Assembly: GCA_964390795.1 (NCBI GenBank)
Contig: CAYMLQ010000186.1
Location: 1-11,008 of the forward strand
Origin: CAYMLQ01 sp964390795
Lineage (GTDB): Bacteria; Verrucomicrobiota; Kiritimatiellia; RFP12; UBA1067
DNA: 11,008 nucleotides
Direction of reading: 5' to 3'
Shown here: one piece after another, positions 1 to 6,255 of the stretch
Layout: each line of letters starts with the position of its first letter
Numbering within the stretch: the stretch's first letter is position 1
Position numbers and translations under genes: made by a program
Notes under the pieces: generated by a model
What the model was told of the DNA's origin: nothing
Database searches by the model: none
What the model saw: the letters and a program-made list of their open reading frames with translations, nothing else

Positions 1-2
1 CC

Positions 3-116
3 CTGATGGGCGGCAAGGGCCGCGACGCGTGGGGGCCGCTGGTGCTGGCGGGCGGACGGCTCTATCTGCGTGACAGCACGCGGTTATACTGCCTGGAGGT
101 TGGGAAGGCCGAGTGA
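3..116 (+). CDS. C-terminal end of a PQQ-like beta-propeller repeat protein (partial)
   Basis: Only the last 37 codons lie in the window; the reading frame runs in from the left edge and stops with TGA at 114-116. The tail contains WGPLVLAGGRLYLRDSTRLYCLEV. That pattern (hydrophobic strand, a GGRLY turn, an R-D-S/T-R-LYC strand) is typical of the last blade of PQQ/quinoprotein-type eight-bladed propellers, which are abundant in PVC bacteria and mostly secreted. The family assignment rests on this one blade, so substrate and role cannot be stated. It converges with the beta-helix lipoprotein gene; their stop codons are 12 bp apart, with no obvious hairpin terminator between them. Confidence 0.6.
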   Translation: MMGGKGRDAWGPLVLAGGRLYLRDSTRLYCLEVGKAE

Positions 117-128
117 AGAGAGTCGCTG

Positions 129-2933
129 CTACTCCGTGATGCTAAGGCTCAACCCGTCCAGATAGAAGCACCCGTCGGCGTCGGCCGGTGCGGTGACCCC
201 GAGCCAAATGATCTCCGTGAAGGTGGCGCTGCCGAAGGGGAGGGTGAGGGTCTTCTCGCCGCTCTTGCCGCGCGTCGTGAGCGTGTAGGTGCCGTCGCGT
301 TTGGCGCCCAGATCAAAGCCGATTTCGAAGGTTGTCCATTCGTTGGGCGCAAGCGTGCAGAGCGGCTTGCCGTTGGCCTTGGCCGAGCCGTCGCGGGCGA
401 TGGCGATGGAGGGGCCGGACTCGGATGTGGACTTGCCGCGCAGTTCGACTGTGAAGGGTACTGCATCTTGGACGGGCAGCCGCGCGGCAAAGGTGAAGGT
501 GATGCGCCCGTCTCTCAGCGAGCGCGGGGCGATGTGCATGTAGGGGTAGAAGGACTTGGGAAGGCCCTTCTTGTCCGTGCATTTCAGGCATTTCGGGCCG
601 CGCACGCCTGGCACCTCGCCGGTGACCGCGAAGCCTGCGCCTTTCTGTTCCGTCATGCGGAAGACGCCCGGCGCATCACCGTCCTTCATCAGGTTGACGT
701 CAAGATCAAAGGCGATGAGTTTGTCGAGGTCTTGCGGGGCCCAGCAGGCAGAGGGCGTGCGCGTCGTGAACGCCTTGGGAAGGGCGCACCAAGCGGCGTC
801 ACCGTAGAGTCCCGCCTTTTGGATCTCACTGTCGAAGGGCACGAAGCCGATGAGCGTGCAGGCGGGCGCGTCCGGCGAGAGTGCGAAGTCGAAGGCGGCT
901 GGATTGCGGCAGCCGGGGTCGGCGATCACCGAATTCGTGTCGTGGCCCAGCGCCTGCCACGCGGCGAAGCTCTTATCCGCGAAAGTGAGCGCGGAATTCG
1001 TGGCGAGCGTATGGTAGAGGTTGCCGTGCAGCAGCGGCGGCTTCAGGCCAGGCTGCCACTCTTGCTTGATGGCGGCCGCGTTGCTGGCGATGTAGATGTT
1101 GCGGCAGGCCTCCATGTAGTTGGACTTCCACTGTTCGTTGAGGCCGCCGCGCAGGATGAAGCCGTCGCGGGCGAAGGCGCCGATGTTGTTGCGGAAGAGG
1201 TTGTCCATGCCCTTGTGCTGGAAGTAGGCGTACCAGTCGGTGTTGTAGACGAGGTTGTTTTCGACCACCGCGCCGCGCGACTGCTCGTCGAGGTAGATGC
1301 CCGCATAGCCGCAGTTGCCCGCGTAGGCTGCCGTGTCGTGAATCAGGTTGTGGTGGATGCGGGTGTCGAGCGGGCCGAACTGGTACACGCCCGCCGCGTC
1401 GGTCTGGTAACGCAGGCCGAGGTGGTGCAGGCGGTTGTAGGCGATCTCGTTGCCGCAGGAGTAGGTCTCTCCCTTCCAGTCCCAGCGGGCGTCGAGGCCG
1501 ATCGCGTCCCAGTGCATGTCGAACAGGTCGTTGTGCGTGATCCGGCTCTGCGAGGCAAAGCGGTTGACGATGCCGTAGCAGCCGTGCCAGATCGTGCCCA
1601 GGCGGTGAATGCAATTGTTGTCGATCACGAGGCCGGTGACGTGGCGGGGGTTGGAACGGAGGTCGGAGGTCGGAGGGCTGACTTCCGACCTCTGACCTCT
1701 GACCTCCGACCTCTCTCTTCCGAGCAGCGTGCCGAGGTCGGTGACGCCGAGTTGGATACCGCCCGCGCCGAGATCCCAGATGTGACACTGGCGTACGGTC
1801 ACGTCGCGGCAGCCATCGGCCAGTTCCAGGGCGTACTCGCCGAGCTGGGAGAGTTCGCAGCGCTCGAACGAGGCATTGCGGAGTCCGTGCGCGACAATGG
1901 CGGAGGTGAGGTACATGTGGCCTTGGCGGTAGGCGCCGTTGTGCTTGTCCATGTCGCCGTCGAGGTGGCGGAACGCGAGGCCGCGGAAGTGGACGTGCTC
2001 GACGAGCTTGCCGCCCGCGAGATCGCCCGCGAAGGAGAGCATGTTCGATCTCATGACGGGCGCGATGACCTCTGCCTTGGCCATCTCCTCGCCGGGCATG
2101 GAATAATAATAGAGCGTGCCGGTGTGGCGGTTCAGATACCATTCGCCGGGCTGGTCGAGCGCCTCGAAGACGTTGGAGAGATAGTAGCGGAAGTTACGTT
2201 CCCACGCATCGACGGTGCGGGTGTGCGAGCTGAAAAAGCGCACGGAGCGTAGCTCTGGAAGGATCTCCTTGATGCGGTGGAGTGTGGGCGTCCACGAGCA
2301 GAGCAGCACCACGTCGATATCGGTCGGGTTAGACCAGGCGGGATTGACATCGCCCGGAAAATAGCGCAGGGCCTGGCGCGGGTCGCCACCGGGTTCGCGG
2401 CCTTCGGCCCGCAGGACCTTGTCGCCCCAGTTGGGTGTGCGGGCGCGGTCGCGCGACTGGCCGTTCACGAAGAGCGAGTAGAAGATCCATTTGCCGTCAC
2501 GGGCCTCGGGGAGGTCGAGCTGCCAGTAGGGTTTGCCGGGCGACTGGGTCCACATGCCGTTGAGGCGTTTGCCGCCGCTCAGGACGGGCTTTTCGTCGCG
2601 GAAGGCGGAGTAGGTGACGGGCGCTGCGGCGGAGCCGGAGTCGGCGGGAGTGAAGGTGATCGGTTCGCGCACCTCGTACGTGCCGCCGCGCAGAAGCACG
2701 CTGACGGGGCCTGCGGGGATCTCTGAGCGCGTCATGGCCTGTTGCGCGTCACGAACCGCCGCCATGGCGCGGGGGAGCGTGGCGAAGGGCTTCGCGAGCG
2801 AGCCGGGATTCGCATCGCTGCCGGTCGGCGCGACATAGAACGTGCGTGGGTCGGTTGCGCAGCCTGCGAGCCATAATGAGACCAACGCGAGGCAGGCGTA
2901 ACGCAGGGGCAGTGAGAGACTGTTGATATTCAT
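129..2933 (-). CDS. Lipoprotein with right-handed parallel beta-helix, GH141-like, plus C-terminal jelly-roll-like domain
   Basis: A 934-residue protein read from the ATG at 2933. The frame stays open to 3101, but the internal start is preferred because it begins a classic lipoprotein signal: short polar n-region, hydrophobic core, then LAGC with Cys25. The mature protein is probably tethered to a membrane. Residues about 32-60 (FYVAPTGSDANPGSLAKPFATL) are the usual entry motif of secreted beta-helix enzymes. Repeated helix coils (DNN-IH, HNDLFD, YNRLHHLG, HHNLIHDT, ENNLVYN, FRNNI) fill roughly 300-690. The layout and the GAGGIQLG and GYAGIYLDE segments resemble glycoside hydrolase family 141 and related polysaccharide-acting proteins; the substrate is unknown. 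Residues about 740-934 are beta-rich and end in CFYLDGLSLSI, like a carbohydrate-binding jelly roll. Residues about 406-431 (RSEV/TSDL repeats) are encoded by heptanucleotide repeat DNA and look inserted. No Shine-Dalgarno precedes the start. Confidence 0.8.
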   Translation of the reverse strand: MNINSLSLPLRYACLALVSLWLAGCATDPRTFYVAPTGSDANPGSLAKPFATLPRAMAAVRDAQQAMTRSEIPAGPVSVLLRGGTYEVREPITFTPADSGSAAAPVTYSAFRDEKPVLSGGKRLNGMWTQSPGKPYWQLDLPEARDGKWIFYSLFVNGQSRDRARTPNWGDKVLRAEGREPGGDPRQALRYFPGDVNPAWSNPTDIDVVLLCSWTPTLHRIKEILPELRSVRFFSSHTRTVDAWERNFRYYLSNVFEALDQPGEWYLNRHTGTLYYYSMPGEEMAKAEVIAPVMRSNMLSFAGDLAGGKLVEHVHFRGLAFRHLDGDMDKHNGAYRQGHMYLTSAIVAHGLRNASFERCELSQLGEYALELADGCRDVTVRQCHIWDLGAGGIQLGVTDLGTLLGRERSEVRGQRSEVSPPTSDLRSNPRHVTGLVIDNNCIHRLGTIWHGCYGIVNRFASQSRITHNDLFDMHWDAIGLDARWDWKGETYSCGNEIAYNRLHHLGLRYQTDAAGVYQFGPLDTRIHHNLIHDTAAYAGNCGYAGIYLDEQSRGAVVENNLVYNTDWYAYFQHKGMDNLFRNNIGAFARDGFILRGGLNEQWKSNYMEACRNIYIASNAAAIKQEWQPGLKPPLLHGNLYHTLATNSALTFADKSFAAWQALGHDTNSVIADPGCRNPAAFDFALSPDAPACTLIGFVPFDSEIQKAGLYGDAAWCALPKAFTTRTPSACWAPQDLDKLIAFDLDVNLMKDGDAPGVFRMTEQKGAGFAVTGEVPGVRGPKCLKCTDKKGLPKSFYPYMHIAPRSLRDGRITFTFAARLPVQDAVPFTVELRGKSTSESGPSIAIARDGSAKANGKPLCTLAPNEWTTFEIGFDLGAKRDGTYTLTTRGKSGEKTLTLPFGSATFTEIIWLGVTAPADADGCFYLDGLSLSITE
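1659..1713. repeat. Inverted array of GAGGTC[A/G] heptads inside the beta-helix gene
   Basis: Three period-7 units read on the + strand (1659-1679; GAGGTCG twice, then a degenerate GAGGGCT). They are followed by five units on the - strand (1713-1679; GAGGTCG, GAGGTCA twice, GAGGTCG, GAAGTCA). The two arms pair as a 17-bp stem, 1658-1674 with 1684-1700, with two G-T wobbles and a 9-nt loop. The array lies wholly inside the coding sequence and keeps the frame open, giving the repeated peptide RSEVRGQ-RSEVSPP-TSDLRSN. It shares its heptad skeleton with the intergenic arrays at 7702 and 9247. Confidence 0.85.
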
Positions 2934-2939
2934 GAGGTC

Positions 2940-2968
2940 AGAATAGCAAAGCAGGCCGGAGGAGACAA
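2940..2968 (-). promoter_or_regulatory. Candidate sigma70-type promoter for the beta-helix lipoprotein, possibly leaderless
   Basis: Reading leftward, TTGTCT (2968-2963) is separated by exactly 17 bp from TATTCT (2945-2940). Only six bases lie between the -10 box and the ATG at 2933, so a normal start point (6-8 nt downstream) would fall on or next to the A of the start codon. This agrees with the absence of a Shine-Dalgarno before that ATG. The boxes match the consensus only partly (4 of 6 each), so this is a prediction. Confidence 0.35.
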
Positions 2969-3088
2969 TGACACCTTTCGGTGAGGTTGCGCAACGGGTC
3001 GTCGGAGAGCAAGCCCCGGTGGCGCAGCGCGAGCAGCGTTCGACGTTATCGTTACCCGTCAGTCCCTTCCTGATGGTTGTGGGCTTGA

Positions 3089-4021
3089 TTACAGTGGACA
3101 CGGATGAACCCTCACGCAGTCTCCGTTCGTTGTCCGGGTTTCAATGAATGCGCCCATATCATCGGTGAGGGCTTTCCAGCCGATTTCGAGCGGGATCACG
3201 TGGCCGACGTTGGCGAGCGCCCGGATCTCTTTGGCGTCGGGGCAGGCGGCGAACCAGCGCAGGGCGGCGGGCGTGTCGACGACCGCGTCGCGCTCGGCGG
3301 TAGCGGCGAAAACGGGGCAGGCCAGGCGGGACGCCTGGGCGCGGTTCGAGCGGGTCAGCTCGAACAGGCCGCGGTAGACGCAGAAGGGGATGAAGCGGTC
3401 GCGCGTGTAGGTGAAGGCCGGGTCGTCGACGGCCACGCCTTCGGAGGAGAAGCACGATTCAAAGGTGGGCGAAAGGGCAAGGGTGAGGCGGGCGAGCCGG
3501 AACCAGACGCCGGGCGGCAGGATCGGCGAGCGCCGGCGCGAAACTTCAATCAGGGGAGCAAGCGCGACCACGCCCGCGACCCGGTCGGGCGCGCGTAGCG
3601 CAGCGTCCACCGCGAGCGCTGCGCCCATCGAGTGTCCGATGAGCCAGACCTGCGCATGCGTCTCACGCAAGCGGCCGATCTCGACGTCGACGGACTGTCG
3701 CCACAGGGCGAGAGTCTGGCGCTTGGCCTGCGCGGCGGGCTCGGCGCTGCCGGGCAGTCGCATGGCGCGGCAGGTGAAATTGCGGCTGTCGGCGAGACGC
3801 GCGGCCATCCGTCGCCAAATGGCGGGTGTGTCGGCAAAGCCGTGGATGAAGAGAAGCGCGACAGGGCCTTTGCCAACTGTGTACGAGGCTGCATCGGGAA
3901 GAAGTCCTTGCGCGTCGCGTGCGATCCTTTTTTCCCAGTCATAGCGGCGCACGCCCACCCACGCGGCGTGTATCGCGTTGGAAGAGAGCCAGGCGGCGAT
4001 GATGAAGAGGATCGTAAACAT
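3089..4021 (-). CDS. Alpha/beta hydrolase (carboxylesterase/lysophospholipase-like), membrane-anchored or secreted
   Basis: A 310-residue serine hydrolase. Residues 1-20 (MFTILFIIAAWLSSNAIHAA) form a signal peptide or N-terminal anchor, so it likely acts outside the cytoplasm. The oxyanion strand LLFIHGFADTP is at 57-66, the nucleophile elbow GHSMG holds Ser131, the acid is probably Asp245 (TAERDAVVD) and the base His274 (NVGHVIP), in the order expected for a carboxylesterase or monoacylglycerol-lipase-type fold. The cap region (about 165-225) is helical. The substrate cannot be read; a short- to medium-chain ester is the usual guess. It starts 31 bp after the trypsin-like protease ends, so the two are probably one transcript. 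No clear Shine-Dalgarno is visible; an 11-base motif, TTGGAACAGAA, sits just upstream of the start and recurs upstream of the protease. The gap to the beta-helix gene is 155 bp. Confidence 0.85.
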   Translation of the reverse strand: MFTILFIIAAWLSSNAIHAAWVGVRRYDWEKRIARDAQGLLPDAASYTVGKGPVALLFIHGFADTPAIWRRMAARLADSRNFTCRAMRLPGSAEPAAQAKRQTLALWRQSVDVEIGRLRETHAQVWLIGHSMGAALAVDAALRAPDRVAGVVALAPLIEVSRRRSPILPPGVWFRLARLTLALSPTFESCFSSEGVAVDDPAFTYTRDRFIPFCVYRGLFELTRSNRAQASRLACPVFAATAERDAVVDTPAALRWFAACPDAKEIRALANVGHVIPLEIGWKALTDDMGAFIETRTTNGDCVRVHPCPL

Positions 4022-4052
4022 AGTGAGCGATTCTGTTCCAACTCGCCACAGA

Positions 4053-4877
4053 TCACTTCAGCAGGCGGATGGTCTCGCGAATGAACGCGGCGTGGAGGAG
4101 CGAGCCGAGATCCATGTCGCGCTTGAAGGTCACGTCCCATTCGGGCGATTTCAGGTGGTCGTTCTGCTGCGTGCGAGTGGCGACAAGGCCGATGATCAGG
4201 AGGTCGTTGTTTTCGTTGTCCGCAAGCGCGACCGGCGCTCCGCTGTCGCCCGCAAACGTGGGCGCGCTGAAAAGGAAAAGAGGGTAGAGGGCTGAGGGGA
4301 AAAGGGGGTAGCCGCTGACAACGCCCTCGCGAAAGAGCGGAAAACCGGCGCCGCTGGCCTCGGTGCGGTGGGGGTAGCCGAAGTAGAAGAGGCGGCTGCC
4401 TACGGTCAGGCCGCGGGCTTTGGCGGCCGCTTCATCCGCAAGCGCGGCAAGCGGCAGAGCGTCGAAGATCGCTTGCGGCGGCAGCGTGCAGCGGAGCACG
4501 GCCACATCCTGCGAGGGGTGGCTTGTCCAGAGGGTGTTGGTGCCCTGCCGGATCAGAACTTTGTGATCAAGCCGCTGCCACGCGCCGGCCTCGCTCGTTA
4601 CGCGGCAGACCAGCAGAACGCTGTCCCCTTTGGCTTTGACAAAGGCGTGCCCCGCGGTCACGAGCAACACGTTGGTCCGCGCCGCACCCGGTGAGGGGTC
4701 GTGTACAAGGAAACCGGTTGAGGTGGAGTCGGAGTTGAAGATCTTAAAGGTCGCTTGCATGAGCCGTTCCGCAGAGGACTCCCCCTGCGACAGACAGGGC
4801 AGAAGCAGCGTGGCGATGAGAGTCAGAAGGCCCTGTTTGACGTGGGTAGCATGGGGTGTGCGAGAATGCGTGAACAT
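4053..4877 (-). CDS. Secreted trypsin-like (S1/PA-clan) serine protease
   Basis: A 274-residue protein with a signal peptide: a basic and polar start, a hydrophobic core LLTLIATLLLPCL at 17-29, and likely cleavage just after, near SQGES. The catalytic triad is complete and correctly ordered: His77 in LLVTAGHAF, Asp124 in SQDVAVLRC, Ser212 in FAGDSGAPV. The strand STGFLVHD (53-60) before the histidine is typical of single-domain trypsin-like peptidases. There is no PDZ domain, which separates it from DegP/HtrA proteins. The start is well supported: GGAGG (4890-4886) lies 8 nt before the ATG. It heads a tight pair with the downstream alpha/beta hydrolase. The tail KRDMDLGSLLHAAFIRETIRLLK is amphipathic and of unknown role. 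Targets are unknown; a role in the periplasm or outside the cell is inferred. Confidence 0.85.
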   Translation of the reverse strand: MFTHSRTPHATHVKQGLLTLIATLLLPCLSQGESSAERLMQATFKIFNSDSTSTGFLVHDPSPGAARTNVLLVTAGHAFVKAKGDSVLLVCRVTSEAGAWQRLDHKVLIRQGTNTLWTSHPSQDVAVLRCTLPPQAIFDALPLAALADEAAAKARGLTVGSRLFYFGYPHRTEASGAGFPLFREGVVSGYPLFPSALYPLFLFSAPTFAGDSGAPVALADNENNDLLIIGLVATRTQQNDHLKSPEWDVTFKRDMDLGSLLHAAFIRETIRLLK

Positions 4878-5020
4878 GTCCTTATCCTCCGTTCTGTTCC
4901 AATCATAAGCGTTGGTGACTCTCTATGAGGCCTGATATTAGCGTGTGCGCTTAGCTGGAACAAGAAGAAAGGCGGCGAGGGCGAACGAAGGGGCGCATCT
5001 GCGATTCGGTGCATCCTCCA

Positions 5021-5102
5021 GGAGCGAGGGCACTCATGTCCTTGCTGCGGGACAGGAGTGTCCCGCCTCCCAGACGGGGACTGGAGTGTCCCCGCTCCCA
5101 GT
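5021..5102. repeat. REP/REPIN-like cluster of three hairpins downstream of the lipase gene
   Basis: Hairpin A is at 5024-5045, with a 9-bp stem including two G-T pairs and loop CTCA. Hairpin B is at 5047-5066, with a perfect 8-bp stem (GCGGGACA/TGTCCCGC) and loop GGAG. Hairpin C is at 5075-5094, with a 7-bp stem (CGGGGAC/GTCCCCG) and loop TGGAGT. B and C belong to two 28-bp direct repeats (5047-5074, 5075-5102). A is inverted relative to them. Each stem is abutted by GGAG: on the + strand before A (5021-5024, its last base also being the first stem base), and on the - strand before B and C (CTCC at 5067-5070 and 5095-5098). A 5' GGAG or GTAG followed by a hairpin is the known layout of REP elements mobilised by RAYT transposases. 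No RAYT gene is in the window. The element begins 11 bp past the lipase stop and could also slow transcription or protect the mRNA 3' end. Confidence 0.7.
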
Positions 5103-5113
5103 TACCCTGGCTA

Positions 5114-5887
5114 TTACTCTTGGAAACAGTCTGGGCTTGGGGTTCCCAATCTCTGAAAGCGCCCGGTTTTCAGGAAGGATTTGGTTTGTTGAATGACGTG
5201 CGTGTTGCGCATCATGAAGGTGTGAGTGACAGGCAGGCTGATAAAGTCCTGCATGCCCTCCGTTTGCGTGCGTGCGACGGAAACTTTTCCATCGTCCGGG
5301 CCGGGAATCAGCAGGGAGAGGAAGGGGTTGACGCTGCGGTCGCCCGCGATCACCCCGAGCGCGAAGCCCGGGGGCTTTAACTGGAGGGGAAGGCCGTTGT
5401 TCCCAGTTCCCAACTGACAGCCAGCCGGCCCGTTGATCCACCGGTAGAGCTTCAGAGAGCCGAGAGCGTCGGCCACTTCGCTGCCGCGGTTTGGAGGTGC
5501 GAGCATGACGACGCGTCCCAGTTTGGGGAGCGTGTGATCCTGAAGATAGGCGCGGAGGAGAACACCGCCCATCGAGTGGGTGACGAAGTGGACTTTGGGC
5601 GCTGATGCGAGCTGCGGTGTCAGCGTGGCGAAGAGGTTGGTTGCGAGCGTGTGGATGTCGGCGCTGCGCGAGGGGTAGTCGCAGTTGATGACGGTGTAGT
5701 TCGAGGCCTTCAGATTTTTCCCAAGCTTTGCCATCGCTCGGTGGCTGCGGTTGAGGCCGTGAAGGAGGACGACCGTTTCGCGTGGGCCAGGAGCTTGAGC
5801 GGGCGCGACGGAATGCAGTGCTGTGAGGACTGAAAAAGCCCAGCAGCCCCAAATGAATCTCCAACGGTGAAAGTGGAAAACGGTCAT
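5114..5887 (-). CDS. Secreted lipase-like alpha/beta hydrolase
   Basis: A 257-residue protein from the ATG at 5887; the frame is open to 5974, but this start has AAAGGA 7 nt upstream and opens a signal sequence (MTVFHFHRWRFIWGCWAFSVLTALHSVAPAQA), whereas the longer form has no export signal at its tip. Domain layout follows small secreted triacylglycerol lipases and esterases: oxyanion strand VVLLHGLNRS (39-48), nucleophile elbow THSMGG with Ser105, then LAPPNRGSEVAD (129-140, the conserved post-nucleophile loop), acid Asp199 in GPDDGKVSV, and base His222 in LPVTHTFMM (His230 is a less likely alternative). The last 15 residues (RFQRLGTPSPDCFQE) fall outside the fold. The actual lipid or ester substrate is not evident. 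A REP-like hairpin cluster follows the stop, so read-through into the protease gene may be limited. It is transcribed divergently from the glycosyltransferase gene. Confidence 0.85.
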   Translation of the reverse strand: MTVFHFHRWRFIWGCWAFSVLTALHSVAPAQAPGPRETVVLLHGLNRSHRAMAKLGKNLKASNYTVINCDYPSRSADIHTLATNLFATLTPQLASAPKVHFVTHSMGGVLLRAYLQDHTLPKLGRVVMLAPPNRGSEVADALGSLKLYRWINGPAGCQLGTGNNGLPLQLKPPGFALGVIAGDRSVNPFLSLLIPGPDDGKVSVARTQTEGMQDFISLPVTHTFMMRNTHVIQQTKSFLKTGRFQRLGTPSPDCFQE

Positions 5888-5894
5888 GAATGTG

Positions 5895-5900
5895 TCCTTT
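5895..5900 (-). promoter_or_regulatory. Ribosome binding site deciding the lipase start
   Basis: AAAGGA on the minus strand, 7 nt before the ATG at 5887. It favours this start over the ATG 87 bp further upstream, and the choice places a hydrophobic export signal at the N-terminus. Confidence 0.55.
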
Positions 5901-6188
5901 CTCAGGCGCAGAGGCGCGTGAATGGAGAACGTAATCACGGCTGACGCTCCTTGCGTTCTAATGTTCAGTTGCAATGCTAATGCAGGGAATGGGCCAAGAG
6001 GTGGGTGCTAGATGTAATAGGATTGTTGCCAGAAGGTTAAGACTAATACAGTGAGGTCTATTCAAAAACAAACATGCATTATTTGTATATCATGATGCAT
6101 AAATTGACTGCCATGCAGTATTGAACGTGATCCACATTTTCCCTCTGCGCGGAGCCGCGGCCTATCGCAAAAAGGGCTGTCGGCATAT

Positions 6189-6217
6189 TTGTCAGACACA
6201 GGGGGTTATGATATAGT
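6189..6217 (+). promoter_or_regulatory. Sigma70-type promoter for the glycosyltransferase operon
   Basis: TTGTCA (6189-6194) and TATAGT (6212-6217) are separated by 17 bp, the optimal spacing, with 5 of 6 consensus matches in each box. Transcription would start near 6224, leaving a leader of about 32 nt that holds GGGGGAAGGA (6236-6245) ahead of the ATG at 6256. Confidence 0.6.
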
Positions 6218-6255
6218 GTGACGGGGAATGTAAATGGGGGAAGGATTACTTTTGC

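Larger units (their letters stand above)
5888..6255. other. Divergent intergenic region, AT-richer than its surroundings
   Basis: 368 bp with no convincing gene on either strand. From about 5985 to 6130 base composition shifts clearly toward A+T. It contains two ATGCAT palindromes (6074-6079 and 6095-6100, start to start 21 bp) and an ATCATGAT palindrome (6089-6096) overlapping the second. A weak leftward promoter candidate for the lipase reads TTGTTT (6071-6066), 17 bp, TATTAG (6048-6043). The rightward promoter for the glycosyltransferase is listed separately. The arrangement suits a shared control region for the lipase and the glycosyltransferase operon, but no known operator was recognised. 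Confidence 0.55.

Noticed and set aside
468..2252. 594-codon open frame on the + strand, opposite the beta-helix lipoprotein gene
   Set aside because: It is fully antisense to a gene with a clear signal peptide and fold. The product is low-complexity (V/A/E/G-rich) with no domain, as expected for a GC-rich shadow frame.
2934..3101. 56-codon N-terminal extension of the beta-helix protein
   Set aside because: It would bury the lipoprotein signal (LAGC) inside the protein and overlap the hydrolase gene; the internal ATG at 2933 gives a proper signal sequence.
5024..5094. Intrinsic terminator for the lipase gene
   Set aside because: The stems are strong, but no run of T follows any of them in the lipase direction, so they fit REP-like elements better than a Rho-independent terminator.
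5021..5102. CRISPR array
   Set aside because: The two 28-bp repeats are directly adjacent without spacers, and no cas gene is present.
5888..5974. 29-codon N-terminal extension of the lipase
   Set aside because: The later ATG has a ribosome site at good spacing and places the export signal at the N-terminus.
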